A DNA stretch of 6,827 nucleotides from the NCBI GenBank assembly GCA_003644325.1, contig QNCA01000072.1, positions 1 through 6,827 on the forward strand. The letters are read 5' to 3'. Numbering within the stretch: position 1 is the first letter of the stretch; every line of letters begins with the position of its first letter. This document shows positions 1 through 6,224 of this stretch, piece by piece. Source of the DNA: Planctomycetota bacterium (lineage in GTDB: Bacteria; Planctomycetota; B129-G9). The notes under the pieces were generated by a model. That model was given only the letters and a program-made list of their open reading frames with translations, was not told the origin of the DNA and did not search any database. Made by a program: the position numbers and the translations under genes.

Positions 1-11
1 AAACGGCAGAT

Positions 12-17
12 TATAAT
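12..17 (+). promoter_or_regulatory. Candidate -10 box of the DUF444-spoVR operon
   Basis: A perfect TATAAT lies 84 bp before the probable DUF444 start codon. A matching -35 box would fall to the left of the window and cannot be seen. If the box is used, transcription would start near position 24 and give a leader of about 78 nt that contains the heptamer repeat. A six-base match alone is weak evidence, although it stands out in a GC-rich region. Confidence 0.3.
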
Positions 18-59
18 CAAGCACCCACCATCATCCAGAAAAAGTCAGTCAACTTGAGA

Positions 60-87
60 ATCTTGAATCTTGAGTCTTGAATCTTGA
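60..87. repeat. Four-copy heptamer tandem repeat (ATCTTGA)
   Basis: Four head-to-tail 7-mers are visible: ATCTTGA (60-66), ATCTTGA (67-73), GTCTTGA (74-80) and ATCTTGA (81-87). They are preceded by a related AACTTGA at 51-57. Only one base in 28 departs from a perfect repeat. The array lies in the leader just before the DUF444 gene and even supplies its upstream alternative TTG start (84-86). Heptanucleotide tandem repeats are known between genes in several bacterial groups, such as the STRR repeats of cyanobacteria. Whether this one does anything or is only slippage-prone sequence cannot be told here. Confidence 0.85.
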
Positions 88-101
88 ACGCCGGCGGTTT
101 C

Positions 102-1205
102 ATGGTCCACAGGATAGAAAAAGATTCGACGCGGTTCAAACAGATAGTCCGGTCCCGGATCCGCAAGGACCTAAGGAAATATATCACCCGGGGCGAACTT
201 ATCGGCCGCAAGGGCAAATACCTGGTGAGCATACCGTTGCCGCAGATAGAGACGCCGCGTTTCCGGTACGGGCCGAAGGAGCGCGGCGGCGTGGGCCAGG
301 GCGAAGGAGAAAAGGGCGCCGTAATCGGCAGCGAAGGCGCGGCGGCCGGCCCGGGCGCGGGCGACCAGCCCGGCGAGCACATACTGGAGGTGGATATAAC
401 CCTGGACGAACTCGCGGAACTCCTGGGCGAGGAGTTGCAACTGCCGAACATCGAACCGCGAGGCGCCAGCAGGATAGTGGCGGAGAAGGACAGGTACTCG
501 CAGATACGCAGGAGCGGGCCGGAGTCTCTGCGGCACTTCAAACGCACATTCAAGGAAGCGTTGAAACGACAGATCGCATCCGGCACCTACGACCCCGACA
601 ATCCCGTCATCATCCCCGTCCGCGAGGACAAGCGCTACCGCTCATGGAAAACCGCCTACAAGCCGGAGAGCAACGCCGTCATCATATACATGATGGACGT
701 GTCGGGCTCGATGGGCGCCGAGCAGAAGGAGATGGTCAGGATAGAGGCCTTCTGGATAGACACGTGGCTGCAACACAACTACAAAAACCTCGAGAGGCGC
801 TACATCGTCCACGACGCCGCGGCCAGAGAGGTCGATGAAGACACCTTCTACCACCTGCGCGAAAGCGGCGGCACGCGAATATCATCCGCCTACAATCTCT
901 GCAATCAAATGATAGACGCCCATTACAGCCCCGAGGAATGGAACATATATCCGTTTCATTTTTCGGACGGCGATAACTGGGGCAGCGACGATACGCAGGG
1001 GTGTATCAACCTGCTCAGGGACGAACTGCTGAAGAAGGTCAACATGTTCTGCTACGGTCAGGTAAAGAGCGCCTACGGCAGCGGCAAATTCATCAAGGAC
1101 CTGCAGGAATCGCTGGACGAGGAGGAGAACCTTATAACGTCGGAAATAAACAGCAAGGATGAGATAGTGGACTCCATTCGCGCCTTTCTGGGCAAGGGCA
1201 AATGA
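102..1205 (+). CDS. DUF444 family protein (YeaH/YhbH-like, vWA-type fold)
   Basis: This is a 367-residue protein of the DUF444 family (E. coli YeaH, B. subtilis YhbH). These proteins are cytosolic, carry a von Willebrand-A-like domain and are usually encoded beside the kinase PrkA and SpoVR. Their biochemical role is not established; in E. coli the group is linked to stationary-phase and starvation responses. The N-terminus is basic (residues 1-40) and is followed by a Gly/Ala/Glu-rich stretch (about 62-92) ending in GAGDQPGEH, which is typical of the family. The vWA part begins near 192. It has the metal-site motif D199-V-S201-G-S203, then GGT with T258 and HFSDGD with D289, so a complete MIDAS-like site looks intact. 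The C-terminus is charged. The ATG at 102 is preferred over the in-frame TTG at 84, which sits inside the heptamer repeat. A TGA at 78-80 closes the frame upstream. Neither start has a good Shine-Dalgarno sequence, so the start remains somewhat uncertain. The stop overlaps the next gene by ATGA. Confidence 0.93.
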   Translation: MVHRIEKDSTRFKQIVRSRIRKDLRKYITRGELIGRKGKYLVSIPLPQIETPRFRYGPKERGGVGQGEGEKGAVIGSEGAAAGPGAGDQPGEHILEVDITLDELAELLGEELQLPNIEPRGASRIVAEKDRYSQIRRSGPESLRHFKRTFKEALKRQIASGTYDPDNPVIIPVREDKRYRSWKTAYKPESNAVIIYMMDVSGSMGAEQKEMVRIEAFWIDTWLQHNYKNLERRYIVHDAAAREVDEDTFYHLRESGGTRISSAYNLCNQMIDAHYSPEEWNIYPFHFSDGDNWGSDDTQGCINLLRDELLKKVNMFCYGQVKSAYGSGKFIKDLQESLDEEENLITSEINSKDEIVDSIRAFLGKGK

Positions 1206-2731
1206 ATCTGACGCCTGAACTGAACTACATCCGGGACGAAATAGAGGGGTACGCGCGCGGGTACGGGCTGGATTTCTTCAACGTGATATTCGAACTCGTC
1301 GAATTTGACGAGATGAACGAAATCGCCGCCTACGGCGGCTTTCCCACCCGGTACCCTCACTGGCGCTGGGGCATGGAATACGAACGCCTGTCGAAGGGCT
1401 ACGCTTACGGCCTGCAAAAGATATACGAAATGGTCGTCAATAACGACCCGTGCTATGCCTACCTGCTCAGGGGCAACGCCCTTGTCGACCAGAAAATCGT
1501 GATGGCACACGTCTTTGGCCACGCCGACTTCTTCAAGAACAACTACTGGTTCTCGCGCACCAACCGGAAAATGATGGACGAGATGGCCAACCACGCCACG
1601 CGCGTACGCCGGCACATCGCGCGATACGGCCGGGAAAAGGTGGAGCGGTTCATCGACCAGGCGCTGAGCCTGGACAACCTCATCGACTACCACGCCCCCT
1701 TCATCAGGCGCAAGGAAGAGAAATCAAAGCGCGACTTGGAGGAACAAGAGGAGGAGGAACCGCACGCGCGGCGGCTGAGGAGCAAACCCTACATGGAAAG
1801 TTTCATCAACCCCGCCGCCGCACTCCGGGAGGAGGAGCAGCGGATGCGACAAAAAGCCAAACAGAAAAAGCGGTCATTCCCGGAAGAACCGGAGCGGGAT
1901 GTCCTCCACTTTTTGCAGCAGAACGCTCCCCTGGAACGCTGGGAGCAGGACATTCTCTCGATAATCCGCGAGGAGAGCTACTATTACTCCCCGCAAGCCC
2001 AGACCAAGATAATGAACGAAGGCTGGGCGGTTTACTGGCACTCGAGGATTATGACCGAGAAGGCCCTGCTCGACTCCGAAGTCATCGACTACGCCGACCA
2101 TCACTCGGGCACTCTCGGCGTCAGGCCCGGCGTAATAAACCCGTACAAGATAGGGGTTGAACTGTTCCGCGACATCGAAGACAGGTGGAACAAGGGCAAG
2201 TTCGGCAAGGAATACGCGGAATGTGACGACCTGGACGAGAAACGGCACTGGGACAAAAAACTGGGTCTGGGACGCAAGAAGATATTCGAGGTCCGCCGCA
2301 TACACAACGACGTCACCTTCATCGACTCCTTCATCACGCCGGAGTTCTGCGAGGCGCAGAAACTGTTTATCTACGGCTTCGACAAAAGCACCGGCAACTA
2401 CGTGATACTGGACCGGGACTTCGACAAGGTGAAGCAGAAACTCCTCTTTACCCTCACCAACTGCGGCCAGCCGCGTATCGCCATAACCGACGCCAACTAC
2501 AAGAACCGGGGCGAACTCTACCTCAAGCACCGGCACGAAGGCGTGGACCTGAAGCACGACTACGCCCGCGACACGCTGAAAAACCTGGGCGCCATCTGGC
2601 GCAGGCCCGTGCACATAGAAACGATTGTGGAAGGCAAGGGGAAGTTGTTGAGTTACGACGGCAAGGATGTCAGCGAGGAAAACATAAAAGTCCGCAAGGA
2701 AGAAGAAGGGCCGAAAGACGGAAGTTCCTGA
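1202..2731 (+). CDS. spoVR: SpoVR family protein (YcgB-like)
   Basis: This 509-residue protein is close in length to E. coli YcgB and matches the SpoVR family along its whole length. SpoVR was named for a role in Bacillus spore cortex formation. Homologues are widespread in non-sporulating bacteria, where the function is unknown but linked to PrkA and DUF444 proteins, so the name is no evidence for sporulation here. Family hallmarks seen are the N-terminal [11 protein letters not shown] (51-61), [12 protein letters not shown] (103-114), NEGWAVYWH (272-280), [18 protein letters not shown] (312-329) and [13 protein letters not shown] (371-383). The conserved His and Glu residues in the second and third motifs look like possible metal ligands, which is inference. 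A highly charged, probably helical linker (about 169-230, with a run of Glu at 183-186) separates the N- and C-terminal parts. The start ATG lies in the ATGA overlap with the DUF444 stop, with a modest AAGG four bases upstream, so translation is probably coupled. There is no signal peptide or membrane segment. Confidence 0.95.
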   Translation: MNLTPELNYIRDEIEGYARGYGLDFFNVIFELVEFDEMNEIAAYGGFPTRYPHWRWGMEYERLSKGYAYGLQKIYEMVVNNDPCYAYLLRGNALVDQKIVMAHVFGHADFFKNNYWFSRTNRKMMDEMANHATRVRRHIARYGREKVERFIDQALSLDNLIDYHAPFIRRKEEKSKRDLEEQEEEEPHARRLRSKPYMESFINPAAALREEEQRMRQKAKQKKRSFPEEPERDVLHFLQQNAPLERWEQDILSIIREESYYYSPQAQTKIMNEGWAVYWHSRIMTEKALLDSEVIDYADHHSGTLGVRPGVINPYKIGVELFRDIEDRWNKGKFGKEYAECDDLDEKRHWDKKLGLGRKKIFEVRRIHNDVTFIDSFITPEFCEAQKLFIYGFDKSTGNYVILDRDFDKVKQKLLFTLTNCGQPRIAITDANYKNRGELYLKHRHEGVDLKHDYARDTLKNLGAIWRRPVHIETIVEGKGKLLSYDGKDVSEENIKVRKEEEGPKDGSS

Positions 2732-2738
2732 ATACTGT

Positions 2739-2772
2739 AAGCGACGGTGACCGTCACCTCACGCTCACGCTT
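2739..2772. repeat. Palindrome and tandem hexamers after spoVR
   Basis: Just after the spoVR stop lies GGTGACCGTCACC (2746-2758), a perfect inverted repeat around one central base. It overlaps a second one, GACGGT-G-ACCGTC (2744-2755 region). It is followed by two direct CTCACG hexamers (2758-2763, 2764-2769). AAGCG (2739-2743) and CGCTT (2768-2772) could pair as an outer stem enclosing the element. No T-run follows, so it is not a typical intrinsic terminator for spoVR, though it may act as a 3' end structure or protein-binding site. Confidence 0.45.
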
Positions 2773-2784
2773 AACAATCCGCCC

Positions 2785-2800
2785 GTAAATTGGTAAATTG
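2785..2800. repeat. Octamer tandem repeat (GTAAATTG x2)
   Basis: Two exact head-to-tail copies of GTAAATTG occupy 2785-2792 and 2793-2800 in the convergent gap between spoVR and purD. This is an AT-rich patch in otherwise GC-rich sequence. No function can be assigned. Confidence 0.6.
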
Positions 2801-2807
2801 CCGCCGC

Positions 2808-2847
2808 ACGAAAGCCGGCCTGCATTTCGTCGGCCCGAAACGCGGGC
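2808..2847 (-). terminator. Hairpins at the 3' end of purD
   Basis: Two small hairpins lie next to the purD stop. The one nearest the stop pairs GCCCG (2833-2837) with CGGGC (2843-2847) around a 5-base loop. The second pairs ACGAAAGC (2808-2815) with GC-TTTCGT (2822-2830, one bulged A). The words CGAAA, TTTCG and CGAAA alternate, so the two hairpins share strands and could exchange. They lie where a terminator of the pyrK-pyrD-purD transcript, or a two-way terminator shared with spoVR, would be expected. A clear T-run is missing on both strands, so factor-independent termination is uncertain. Confidence 0.35.
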
Positions 2848-4115
2848 TAAATCAGGGCCTTCGCGCCGATGTCCGTGCGGTAGCGCATCCCCTCGAAGGC
2901 TATCTTCTTAACCGCTTCGTAGGCGCGGTCCCGGGCGTCTGCGATGCCCGAACCCCTGGCCGTGACGCCCACCACCCTGCCGCCGGCCGTGCGCCACTGG
3001 TCGTCGGATTTCGTCGTGCCCGCGTGAAATACAACCACATCCTCCATCTCGTCGGCTTCTTCAATTCCGGTTATGGGCAGGCCCTTCTTGTACGAGCCGG
3101 GATAACCGCCCGAGGCCAGCACAACACAGATAGAGGCCCCGTCGTGCCATGAAAGCGCGGAGTCGCCGAGCGTGCCCTTGAGCGAAGCCTCCAACAGGTC
3201 CACCAGGTCCGTCTCCAGGCGCATCATGAGGGGCTGTGTCTCGGGGTCGCCGAAGCGGCAGTTGTATTCGAGAACCTGCGGTCCCGCCGGAGTAAGCATC
3301 AGACCGAAGTAGAGCGCGCCGAAGTATGGACGCTCCTCGCGATTCATCCCGTGAACCGTGGGAATGATGATGTCGCGCTCGATTCGCTGCCAGACCGGCT
3401 CCGTAACGGCGGGTACGGGCGAGTATGCCCCCATGCCGCCGGTGTTGGGGCCTTCGTCGCCGTCGTTGGCCTGCTTGTGATCCTGCGAGGGTTCGAGCAC
3501 GGCCACTGCGTCACCCGCCACAAGGGCGATTATGGATACCTCCTGCCCGGTCATGAACTCCTCCACGACCACGCGCCGCCCCGCCTCGCCGAAGACTTTC
3601 TCCGTCATCATGGCGTGCCCCAGGGCCATGGCCTGGTCACGGTCCCCGCAGATTGCCACGCCCTTGCCGGCGGCAAGGCCGTCGGCCTTGAGCACAACGG
3701 GATACTTCGTTCCTTTCAGGAAACTTTCAAGTTGATTGTATTCATCGAACACCCAATAGGCGGCGGTCGGGATTGAATTGACCCGCATGAGTCCCTTGGC
3801 GAAGGACTTGCTGCTTTCTATCTCCGCGGCGCGCCTGTCGGGGCCGAAGATGGGGATTCCGGATTTGCGAAACTCGTCCACGATGCCCGCGGCAAGCGGC
3901 GCCTCGGGACCGACGACCGTCAGGTCAATCGACTCTTTTGCGGCGAACCTTGCCAGGGACGGAATGTCCCCAACGGATATATCGACGCATTCGGCCTGCC
4001 GCGCTATGCCGGCGCTGCCGGGAGCGCAGTATATCTTCTTGACGCGGGGAGACTGTGCGATCTTCCAGACGAGCGCGTGCTCTCGCCCGCCCGACCCGAC
4101 CACGAGCATCTTCAT
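2847..4115 (-). CDS. purD: Phosphoribosylamine--glycine ligase (GAR synthetase)
   Basis: This enzyme catalyses the second step of de novo purine synthesis in the cytosol: 5-phosphoribosylamine + glycine + ATP gives glycinamide ribonucleotide + ADP + phosphate. The 422-residue length is normal for the family. It has the N-terminal nucleotide-like fold with GSGGREHAL (7-15), the ATP-grasp segment KADGLAAGKGV (143-153), the loop DEGPNTGGMGAYSP (220-233) and the family signature RFGDPETQ (287-294). The C-terminal domain runs from about 325 to 422. No catalytic motif is missing. The ATG start is firm: AAGGAG (4124-4129) lies 8 bases upstream, and the protein begins directly with the conserved MKMLVVGSGG. 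It is the last gene of a pyrK-pyrD-purD cluster, 35 bp after pyrD, and converges on spoVR. Pairing a purine gene with pyrimidine genes suggests joint expression of nucleotide synthesis. Confidence 0.98.
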   Translation of the reverse strand: MKMLVVGSGGREHALVWKIAQSPRVKKIYCAPGSAGIARQAECVDISVGDIPSLARFAAKESIDLTVVGPEAPLAAGIVDEFRKSGIPIFGPDRRAAEIESSKSFAKGLMRVNSIPTAAYWVFDEYNQLESFLKGTKYPVVLKADGLAAGKGVAICGDRDQAMALGHAMMTEKVFGEAGRRVVVEEFMTGQEVSIIALVAGDAVAVLEPSQDHKQANDGDEGPNTGGMGAYSPVPAVTEPVWQRIERDIIIPTVHGMNREERPYFGALYFGLMLTPAGPQVLEYNCRFGDPETQPLMMRLETDLVDLLEASLKGTLGDSALSWHDGASICVVLASGGYPGSYKKGLPITGIEEADEMEDVVVFHAGTTKSDDQWRTAGGRVVGVTARGSGIADARDRAYEAVKKIAFEGMRYRTDIGAKALI

Positions 4116-4123
4116 AAGGCCCT

Positions 4124-4129
4124 CTCCTT
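4124..4129 (-). promoter_or_regulatory. purD ribosome-binding site
   Basis: AAGGAG on the minus strand, 8 bases before the purD ATG, is a strong Shine-Dalgarno sequence and fixes the start. It also lies within a seven-codon frame (ATG at 4132-4130, TGA at 4114-4112, reading MKERAL). The stop of that frame overlaps the purD ATG as ATGA. The small frame has no clear ribosome-binding site of its own and is probably accidental. Confidence 0.8.
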
Positions 4130-4136
4130 CATCTCT

Positions 4137-4150
4137 CAGATAAACATCTG
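4137..4150 (-). repeat. Small hairpin between pyrD and purD
   Basis: CAGAT and ATCTG form a perfect 5-bp stem with a 4-base loop, starting at the first base after the pyrD stop codon and ending 7 bases before the purD Shine-Dalgarno sequence. It is short and has no T-run. It could mark an mRNA processing or stability site between the two cistrons; termination is unlikely. Confidence 0.4.
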
Positions 4151-5113
4151 TTACGCCCGGTTCAGTTGCAGCGTGCCGGTTATGGCGGAAACCTCTTTTT
4201 CTTTCTGCGCGATGAGGTACCGCCCGAGTCCCGCGGCGATGTCCGCGGCGATGTGAACGTTGGTAAATACGGCCGTTCCCACCTGTACGGCGGAGGCGCC
4301 GGCAATCATCATCTGGGCGGCGTCGTCACCGGTCATTATCCCGCCGCAGCCGATCACCGGGACGTCCCTTCTTGCCGCCGCCTGATACACCAGGTGTACG
4401 TTGTGGACGGCGAGCGGCCGTATGGCCGGGCCCGACAGCCCGCCCGCATCGTTGCCCAGGAGCGGCCGCCGCCTGTGAGTGTCGATTACCATGCCGACGT
4501 AGGTGTTGCTGACGGACAGGGCATCGGCGCCGGCGTCGATGCAGGCGCGGGCGATTTCCTGGATATCGCCCGTGCCGGGCGCGAGTTTCGCTATGACCGG
4601 CTTGCGGCACCCCTTCTTGACCGCGCCGATAAGTTCCGCCGCCGCGCCCGAATCCGACGCGAAGCGGCGACCATCCTTGACATTCGGGCAGGACATGTTC
4701 ACTTCTATCGCGCGGATGTCTCCGTGCGCCGCCAGTTTGCCGGCGCACTCGACGTACTCGCGAATTGCATCTCCGGCGATGCCGGCGATGAAATTCGTGT
4801 CGAAGTTTTTCAGCATCCCGAGATAGCGCCTGATGACGTAATCGACGCCGGGATTCTGAAGTCCGATGGAATTGAGCATGCCGGATGGCGTTTCGGCGAC
4901 TCGCGGAGGGGGATTGCCCTGTCTGGGTTCGAGCGTGACGGACTTGAGAACCACGGCGCCAATCTGCGAGAAATCAAACTCGGCAACACGAGCAATCTCG
5001 AAGGCATAGCCGAACGTGCCCGAGGCCATGATTATCGGGGTGCGCATCTTCATGCCGAGCAAACCGATCTCAAGCGATGGCTCGGCGGTCTTATTGCCCC
5101 GTTCCTGGTTCAT
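4151..5113 (-). CDS. pyrD: Dihydroorotate dehydrogenase, class IB catalytic subunit
   Basis: This 320-residue FMN enzyme oxidises (S)-dihydroorotate to orotate, the fourth step of pyrimidine synthesis. As a class IB enzyme it passes electrons to NAD+ through PyrK, whose gene is directly upstream. It is a cytosolic TIM-barrel protein. Motifs seen are MASGTFGYAFE (29-39), KSVTLEPRQGNPPPR (57-71), NSIGLQNPG (81-89) and NMSCPNVKDG (139-148). In the last of these, C142 is the class 1 active-site base, where class 2 enzymes have Ser. The FMN-binding parts are KLAPGTGD (176-183), SNTYVGM (202-208), GGLSGPAIRP (224-233), PVIGCGGI (252-259) and GASAVQVGTA (272-281). No membrane-anchoring N-terminal helix is present, as expected for class 1. 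The start is the ATG in an ATGA overlap with the pyrK stop; an AAGGAG (5125-5130) within the pyrK end serves as ribosome-binding site, 11 bases away. The frame stays open further upstream to 5248, but that part lies inside pyrK and resembles no DHOD N-terminus. Confidence 0.97.
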   Translation of the reverse strand: MNQERGNKTAEPSLEIGLLGMKMRTPIIMASGTFGYAFEIARVAEFDFSQIGAVVLKSVTLEPRQGNPPPRVAETPSGMLNSIGLQNPGVDYVIRRYLGMLKNFDTNFIAGIAGDAIREYVECAGKLAAHGDIRAIEVNMSCPNVKDGRRFASDSGAAAELIGAVKKGCRKPVIAKLAPGTGDIQEIARACIDAGADALSVSNTYVGMVIDTHRRRPLLGNDAGGLSGPAIRPLAVHNVHLVYQAAARRDVPVIGCGGIMTGDDAAQMMIAGASAVQVGTAVFTNVHIAADIAAGLGRYLIAQKEKEVSAITGTLQLNRA

Positions 5114-6003
5114 TCCCAGACGATCTCCTTCGAATCGAAGACCGGGCCTTCCACGCAGACGCGCCTGTAGCCGCTGGTCGTTTTTATCGCGCAGGTCTGG
5201 CAGGCGCCTATGCCGCAGCCCATGCGGGATTCCATGATGGCGGCGCACTTGACGGATTTCTCCCCGGCCAGCCCGGCGATTGCGCGCACCATGGGCGGCG
5301 GGCCGCAGGCCACTATCTCCACGCCGCCTTCGTAGTCCTGCTCCAGGTATTCTTTCAGGGGCACGGTAATCCGCCCCTCGAAGAAACCGTCCTCGGGTTC
5401 TTCCAGTGCGACGACGCTGTCGATATCACTCCGGGCGAAAGGCTCCAGGGACTGGACTTCCCTCCTGCCGCCGACCGGGCGTTTAAGTTTCCGGGGGACG
5501 GTCGGAGCAATAAGCGTCTCCCTGCGGCGAGCGCCCGCTATGACTATAGGCTCTTTGCCGGCATCCTTCAGGGTCTCGGCGAGGCTGTAAAGCGGCGGCA
5601 ACCCCACGCCGCCGCCGGCCAGGAGCACCGTCTGCGAATTGACGTCCTTAGGACTGATGTACTTTCCGAGCGGCCCGAGCACGCGCACCCTGTCGCCGGG
5701 TTTGAGCGTGGCGAGCAGTTTGGTGCCTCGGCCGACGACCTGATACACCGCGTCAAATTCCCCCTTCTCGGGTCGGAGCCTGTAGAAGCCCAGCGGCCTG
5801 CGCAGGAGGGGGTCGAGCGATATGCCGTCGGCCCCGTCTCCGGTCAGCGGGTGGCATGAGATTGTGAAGAATTGCGGCGGTCGGGCGCTGCGGGCGATTT
5901 CCGGGCATTCCAGAGTAAGGCAGTATGCGACGGCCCCCGCCGGCTCTTGCGCTATGACCGTGGCCACGGTTTCATACGGGCCTGCGGGTTTTTGTTTACT
6001 CAC
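5110..6003 (-). CDS. pyrK: Dihydroorotate dehydrogenase electron-transfer subunit
   Basis: PyrK is the FAD and [2Fe-2S] subunit that carries electrons from the FMN of PyrD to NAD+ in the class IB heterotetramer. The protein has 297 residues. The order is an FAD-binding beta-barrel with LLRRPLGFYRL (66-76) and VVGRGTKLL (89-97), a ferredoxin-reductase NAD-binding part with VLLAGGGVGLPPLYSLAE (126-143), CGPPPM (233-238), and a C-terminal iron-sulfur domain. The four cluster cysteines are C263, C268, C271 and C283, spaced C-x4-C-x2-C-x11-C, followed by the usual EGPVF (285-289). It is longer than typical PyrK (about 250-265); the extra length seems to lie between residues 160 and 208, a basic loop poor in recognisable motifs. 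The start is GTG at 6003-6001, preceded by GGGGGA as a mediocre ribosome-binding site. A near-consensus promoter lies 56 bp further upstream. It is the first gene of the cluster and overlaps pyrD by 4 bp, consistent with stoichiometric production of the two subunits. Confidence 0.96.
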   Translation of the reverse strand: MSKQKPAGPYETVATVIAQEPAGAVAYCLTLECPEIARSARPPQFFTISCHPLTGDGADGISLDPLLRRPLGFYRLRPEKGEFDAVYQVVGRGTKLLATLKPGDRVRVLGPLGKYISPKDVNSQTVLLAGGGVGLPPLYSLAETLKDAGKEPIVIAGARRRETLIAPTVPRKLKRPVGGRREVQSLEPFARSDIDSVVALEEPEDGFFEGRITVPLKEYLEQDYEGGVEIVACGPPPMVRAIAGLAGEKSVKCAAIMESRMGCGIGACQTCAIKTTSGYRRVCVEGPVFDSKEIVWE

Positions 6004-6038
6004 GTTTCCCCCGGCAATAACTCATCCATGGTGCGTGT

Positions 6039-6052
6039 CGGTATTCATACCG
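6039..6052. promoter_or_regulatory. Palindrome at the expected pyrK transcription start
   Basis: CGGTAT and ATACCG form a perfect 14-bp inverted repeat with a 2-base centre. On the minus strand it begins 7 bases after the pyrK -10 box, so it covers or directly follows the expected +1. It could be an operator. As RNA it could fold into a 5-bp stem with a UGAA loop at the very 5' end of the pyrK-pyrD-purD message. Confidence 0.45.
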
Positions 6053-6058
6053 CGGCGG

Positions 6059-6087
6059 ATTCTAGCAGGGGCCTGCGGCAGTGTCAA
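6059..6087 (-). promoter_or_regulatory. Sigma-70-type promoter of pyrK-pyrD-purD
   Basis: On the minus strand TTGACA (6087-6082) is a perfect -35 box. It is followed by a 17-bp spacer and TAGAAT (6064-6059), which departs from the -10 consensus at one base. Start of transcription is expected near 6053-6051, giving a leader of about 48-50 nt before the pyrK GTG. The spacer contains the perfect inverted repeat GCAGG-GG-CCTGC (6065-6076), which might bind a repressor. Position, orientation and match make this a strong prediction. Confidence 0.75.
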
Positions 6088-6177
6088 GAACGGCCGGCCG
6101 CCGGGAGCATGTAAGAATTCTGGAAAGGCCGCACCGTGCCGGCAGTGCCCAGGATTCTTGCATGCTTCCCGCTTTAC

Positions 6178-6206
6178 TTGACGCCTTCCACGCCGAGGGC
6201 TAGAAT
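6178..6206 (+). promoter_or_regulatory. Sigma-70-type promoter of the methyltransferase gene
   Basis: TTGACG (6178-6183), a 17-bp spacer and TAGAAT (6201-6206) form a near-consensus promoter. The expected start near 6213 gives a short leader of about 27 nt with the Shine-Dalgarno sequence GGAGGAG at 6227-6233. It is divergent from the pyrK promoter, with 90 bp between the two -35 boxes and the same -10 hexamer in both. Confidence 0.75.
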
Positions 6207-6224
6207 TCCTCGCTCGACATTTTC

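Noticed and set aside
1..57. Tail of an upstream gene (frame 1 open to a TGA at 55-57; frame 3 open to a TGA at 78-80)
   Set aside because: The short translations match no PrkA C-terminus or other family that I recognise, and a TATAAT lies inside, so I treat the stretch as leader sequence.
84..101. TTG at 84 as the DUF444 start
   Set aside because: It would add six residues (NAGGF region) encoded partly by the heptamer repeat, without a ribosome-binding site. ATG at 102 is the more likely start, though the choice is not certain.
1450..2614. Long open frames inside spoVR on both strands (1450-2160 +, 1874-2614 -)
   Set aside because: They have the composition of out-of-frame GC-rich DNA and overlap a gene whose family motifs are unmistakable.
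102..2731. Evidence for spore formation
   Set aside because: SpoVR and DUF444 proteins are common in bacteria that do not sporulate, and no other sporulation gene is in the window.
2790..3152. Open frame on the + strand over the purD 3' end
   Set aside because: It is the complement of purD coding sequence without a ribosome-binding site or recognisable domain.
4166..5170. 334-codon open frame on the + strand opposite pyrD
   Set aside because: It is a long antisense frame produced by GC-rich third positions. It covers nearly all of pyrD, and its translation shows no known motif.
5114..5248. Longer pyrD start upstream of 5113
   Set aside because: The extra 45 residues are Arg-rich, lie inside the pyrK iron-sulfur domain in another frame, and resemble no DHOD. 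The ATGA overlap start is the natural one.
6115..6208. Two GAATTC-centred repeats (6115-6120 and 6203-6208) as a regulatory pair
   Set aside because: Six-base palindromes occur by chance, and the second one is part of the methyltransferase -10 region.
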